In this document: positions 62,271 through 64,000 of the stretch, one piece after another
Numbering within the stretch: position 1 is the first letter of the stretch
Layout of the letters: every line of letters begins with the position of its first letter
Source: Hyphomicrobiales bacterium
Lineage (GTDB): Bacteria > Pseudomonadota > Alphaproteobacteria > Rhizobiales > Rhizobiaceae
DNA length: 64,000 nucleotides
Assembly: GCA_900473745.1 (NCBI GenBank)
Contig: UCMW01000013.1
Coordinates: 1 to 64,000, forward strand
Direction of reading: 5' to 3'
Program-made: the position numbers and the translations under genes
Notes under the pieces: model-generated
The model's database searches: none
What the model saw: only the letters and a program-made list of their open reading frames with translations
Told to the model about the DNA's origin: nothing

Positions 62271-62897
62271 CTATCGGACCAATTGCAGTTGCCGCTGCTG
62301 CATTTGCATGCGGATGCGGCGTGTGGTGTTCATGTCGGCCAGCGCCTGGTCGACACGGCAGGCAAAGAGACCATCCTGGTCGCCTGAGCGGATCTGCGCA
62401 CCAGCGTCGAAGGGGACAGGCACAGCCGAGATCTCCCACGGTTCCCAGTCGATGACCCGGTGCAGCGGCACTGAGCCGTCGCGCTCCTTCTTTTCGACAG
62501 CCCAGATGCGATAGCCGACAGACACGTTCTTCACGGTGCCTTCGATGATACGGGCAACCCGGTCAACCGCGCCTTCCGCCTTGGAAAGCAGCACGCGGCA
62601 GATGCCGCGCCCGGTTTCAACGCGGGCAGAACCGGGAACGACTGAGCCAATGACTGAATCGAGACCCCAGCGCTGATGCGTATCGAGGAAAGGCGCACCG
62701 GCATTCAAACGATCGAGACGCACGCTGCGCTGATCGACGACAAGCTCTTCGTCGAACTCGCCTTCCATCCATGTGACACGACGACCGGTCGCACCAGTCG
62801 TCCAGACGACCTCGATCGTGTTGTCGCTTTCGTCGAAGGAAGCGGCGCGCAGCTCGGCTTCGCGGTGCATCTTCGGAAGATGGATGACGCTAGACAT
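62271..62897 (-). CDS. Prohead serine protease (HK97/U35, S78 family)
   Basis: 208 residues from MSSVIHLPK; its ATG overlaps the portal stop (ATGTCTAG). Catalytic residues expected at His74 (FLDTHQRWG) and Ser126 (KNVSVGY), with typical 'EGTVKNVSVGYRIWAVE' and 'WEPWEISAVPVPFDAGAQI'. It cleaves scaffold segments from the capsid protein encoded next. A longer frame starting at 62936 overlaps portal by 47 bases and was rejected. Confidence 0.9.
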   Translation of the reverse strand: MSSVIHLPKMHREAELRAASFDESDNTIEVVWTTGATGRRVTWMEGEFDEELVVDQRSVRLDRLNAGAPFLDTHQRWGLDSVIGSVVPGSARVETGRGICRVLLSKAEGAVDRVARIIEGTVKNVSVGYRIWAVEKKERDGSVPLHRVIDWEPWEISAVPVPFDAGAQIRSGDQDGLFACRVDQALADMNTTRRIRMQMQQRQLQLVR

Positions 62898-64000
62898 CGG
62901 TGGTGTCTCCTGTTTGAGGCTGCGGCAAAGGCCCACTCTGCGGACGGCGCGGGTCGAGATCGAACATGAGGCTCTTCAGGCCGTTCTCATCACAGAACCT
63001 GTAGAAGGCGTCGAAATCCTTCACGACCGTGCGCCAGTCCCGGCCCCAGCTTGAAATGAATTCCTGCGGCGACATTCGACCGGAACGGACTGCCTTTATA
63101 TCCGCGTCCATATCTTTGGATGGATCGATTGGCTCGATAGCCGGCATGACATGTTTGACTCGGTAGCCTTCACGGCGCAGGCGAAGAATGCCGGACATCG
63201 TAGCGAGATCTTCGAACCTGCGATCGACACGGCGGCAGAGCATCGGCACGATGTAGTGCCACTGCATTTGCTCGACGATGCGCCGGAATTCGATCTTGCC
63301 GGCGCGCAGCGATGAATAGTTGGCCTGGCGAAGGTCGCCGGTCAGCTGGTCGTAGGTGATCCCGGCACCCGCCGCCATCGCGAAAAGCCCCATCATCGAA
63401 GCGGTCTCGAACTGTGACGTGCTCGACGGATTGGCAAACACGATATCGGCGTCACCGATGTCCTGGATCTGGCCGGGGCGGATTTCGGTGACCTTCTGCC
63501 CGGTCTTTGTATCTTCCTTGGCTGCCAGCGGGTTCAGACCACCCGGCTGGCGCTTGATAAAGCCGCCGAAGCTGGCCTGCGTGCGCTGCTGCACGATCAC
63601 CGCCTCCATCAGGTCGGCGACTTCCTTTGCCGGCAGTAGGATCGGTGTGAAGACCGGAATGCCGCGCAACTGTCCGGCACGAAGAGGCCGGTAAAGATGG
63701 CAGAGATCCTGCCAGTCGATCAGCGTCGAAGTCTCGATCCTGACCGCGTCCTGGTCGCCCGGATGCTGCGGATGCAGGTAGAGCCCGCGCCGCTGACCCC
63801 AGTCGCCGAGCGCAACACCAAGCCGCGTGCGCTCGCCAGTTCCGCCACGCACAATGCGGCTGTCTCGCGTCGTGTCGATATGGTCGCCTTCCAACAGCTG
63901 TAGCCGAAACGGTACGACGCCACGAACCTCGTTGATCCCGGTGACGAGGTGCCGAACAACACAGTCGCCGCCTTCGGCCATCGACCGAACGGCCAGAGCC
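62890..64000 (-). CDS. Phage portal protein, lambda gpB-like (partial)
   Basis: C-terminal 370 or so residues of a Phage_portal_2 family protein; the frame stays open to the right edge of the window, so the true start is outside. Signature parts: 'AEGGDCVVRHLVTG', 'LCHLYRPLRAGQLRGIPVFTPIL', 'ITYDQLTGDLRQANYSSLRAGKIEFRRIVEQMQW' and 'ISSWGRDWRTVVKDFDAF'. It forms the dodecameric DNA gate at one capsid vertex. The tail is Pro/Gln-rich. Confidence 0.92.
   Translation of the reverse strand, partial: ALAVRSMAEGGDCVVRHLVTGINEVRGVVPFRLQLLEGDHIDTTRDSRIVRGGTGERTRLGVALGDWGQRRGLYLHPQHPGDQDAVRIETSTLIDWQDLCHLYRPLRAGQLRGIPVFTPILLPAKEVADLMEAVIVQQRTQASFGGFIKRQPGGLNPLAAKEDTKTGQKVTEIRPGQIQDIGDADIVFANPSSTSQFETASMMGLFAMAAGAGITYDQLTGDLRQANYSSLRAGKIEFRRIVEQMQWHYIVPMLCRRVDRRFEDLATMSGILRLRREGYRVKHVMPAIEPIDPSKDMDADIKAVRSGRMSPQEFISSWGRDWRTVVKDFDAFYRFCDENGLKSLMFDLDPRRPQSGPLPQPQTGDTTDV

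Larger units (their letters stand above)
41830..64000. mobile_element. Contractile-tail prophage, left (structural and lysis) part; continues beyond the window
   Basis: An unbroken late operon on the minus strand, from portal (at the right edge) to spanins, plus plus-strand accessory genes next to tRNA-Pro. Head genes are lambda/HK97-like (portal_2, S78 protease, HK97-type capsid, DUF2190), while tail and baseplate genes are Mu-like (DUF2635, sheath, tube, gp41-like chaperone, gpN, gpP, gp45, gp46, gp47, gp48). No frame is obviously broken, so the part seen may be intact. Terminase, replication, repressor and integrase genes are outside. Confidence 0.92.

Noticed and set aside
41815..64000. 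Mu-type transposing prophage
   Set aside because: Only the tail is Mu-like. The head genes are lambda/HK97-like, no transposase or Mu end is visible, and the left edge is at a tRNA gene, which suits site-specific integration better.

Overview
The window reads as chromosomal DNA of an alphaproteobacterium of the Rhizobiaceae (Rhizobium / Sinorhizobium / Agrobacterium relatives). The evidence is the high G+C, codon use, the adjacent lpsL-rkpK pair, the clpP-clpX-lon-hupB cluster, the rplM-rpsI / agmatinase / argC order, and small families that are mostly rhizobial (DUF2842, DUF6455, DUF1515-like). About 41.7 kb is host DNA. The remaining 22 kb or so is the structural and lysis half of a contractile-tail prophage that runs off the right end.

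Host, 1-20.7 kb. A truncated restriction-type gene is followed by a DapA-family lyase with a divergently placed operator and a GntR/FCD regulator. Next come the UDP-glucuronate epimerase / UDP-glucose dehydrogenase pair for surface sugars, a sugar-type MFS carrier, an aldo/keto reductase, and a secreted phytase-like esterase with a perfect Pho box. A riboflavin importer (ribN) follows under an FMN riboswitch. The protein quality-control block lon-clpX-clpP with hupB follows, then a diguanylate cyclase, a P450 and a WYL regulator.

Host, 20.7-41.7 kb. This part holds a glutathione transferase, a cupin, O-acetylhomoserine sulfhydrylase, two CoA-binding paralogues around a small secreted protein, and a VOC protein. 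The rplM-rpsI operon has a promoter followed at once by an intrinsic terminator in its leader. Agmatinase, argC, a LigB-type dioxygenase, ctaA and DUF2842 come next. A polysaccharide cluster (31.6-39.9 kb) contains an acetyltransferase, a Wzc-like protein with a degenerate kinase domain, a Wza-like lipoprotein, a GT4 transferase, a WcaJ/HfsE-type initiating transferase and a polymerase/ligase. This set matches unipolar polysaccharide / holdfast systems. An XRE regulator, a 49-aa membrane protein, a PHB-depolymerase-family esterase and a tRNA-Pro(GGG) gene close the host part. The tRNA gene carries an exact 21-bp tandem duplication.

Prophage, about 41.8 kb to the end. Small accessory genes on the plus strand are followed by a long minus-strand late operon, read from right to left: lambda-like portal, S78 prohead protease, HK97-type capsid with a coiled-coil scaffold, DUF2190 cement, connectors, and Mu-like tail genes (DUF2635, sheath, tube, frameshifted chaperone, tape measure, gpN, gpP, gp45, gp46, gp47, gp48). 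Fibre genes follow, including one with a C-terminus like DGR-diversified Mtd proteins. An endolysin, holin candidates and an overlapping Rz/Rz1 spanin pair end the operon. Integrase, repressor, terminase and the other attachment end are not in the window.
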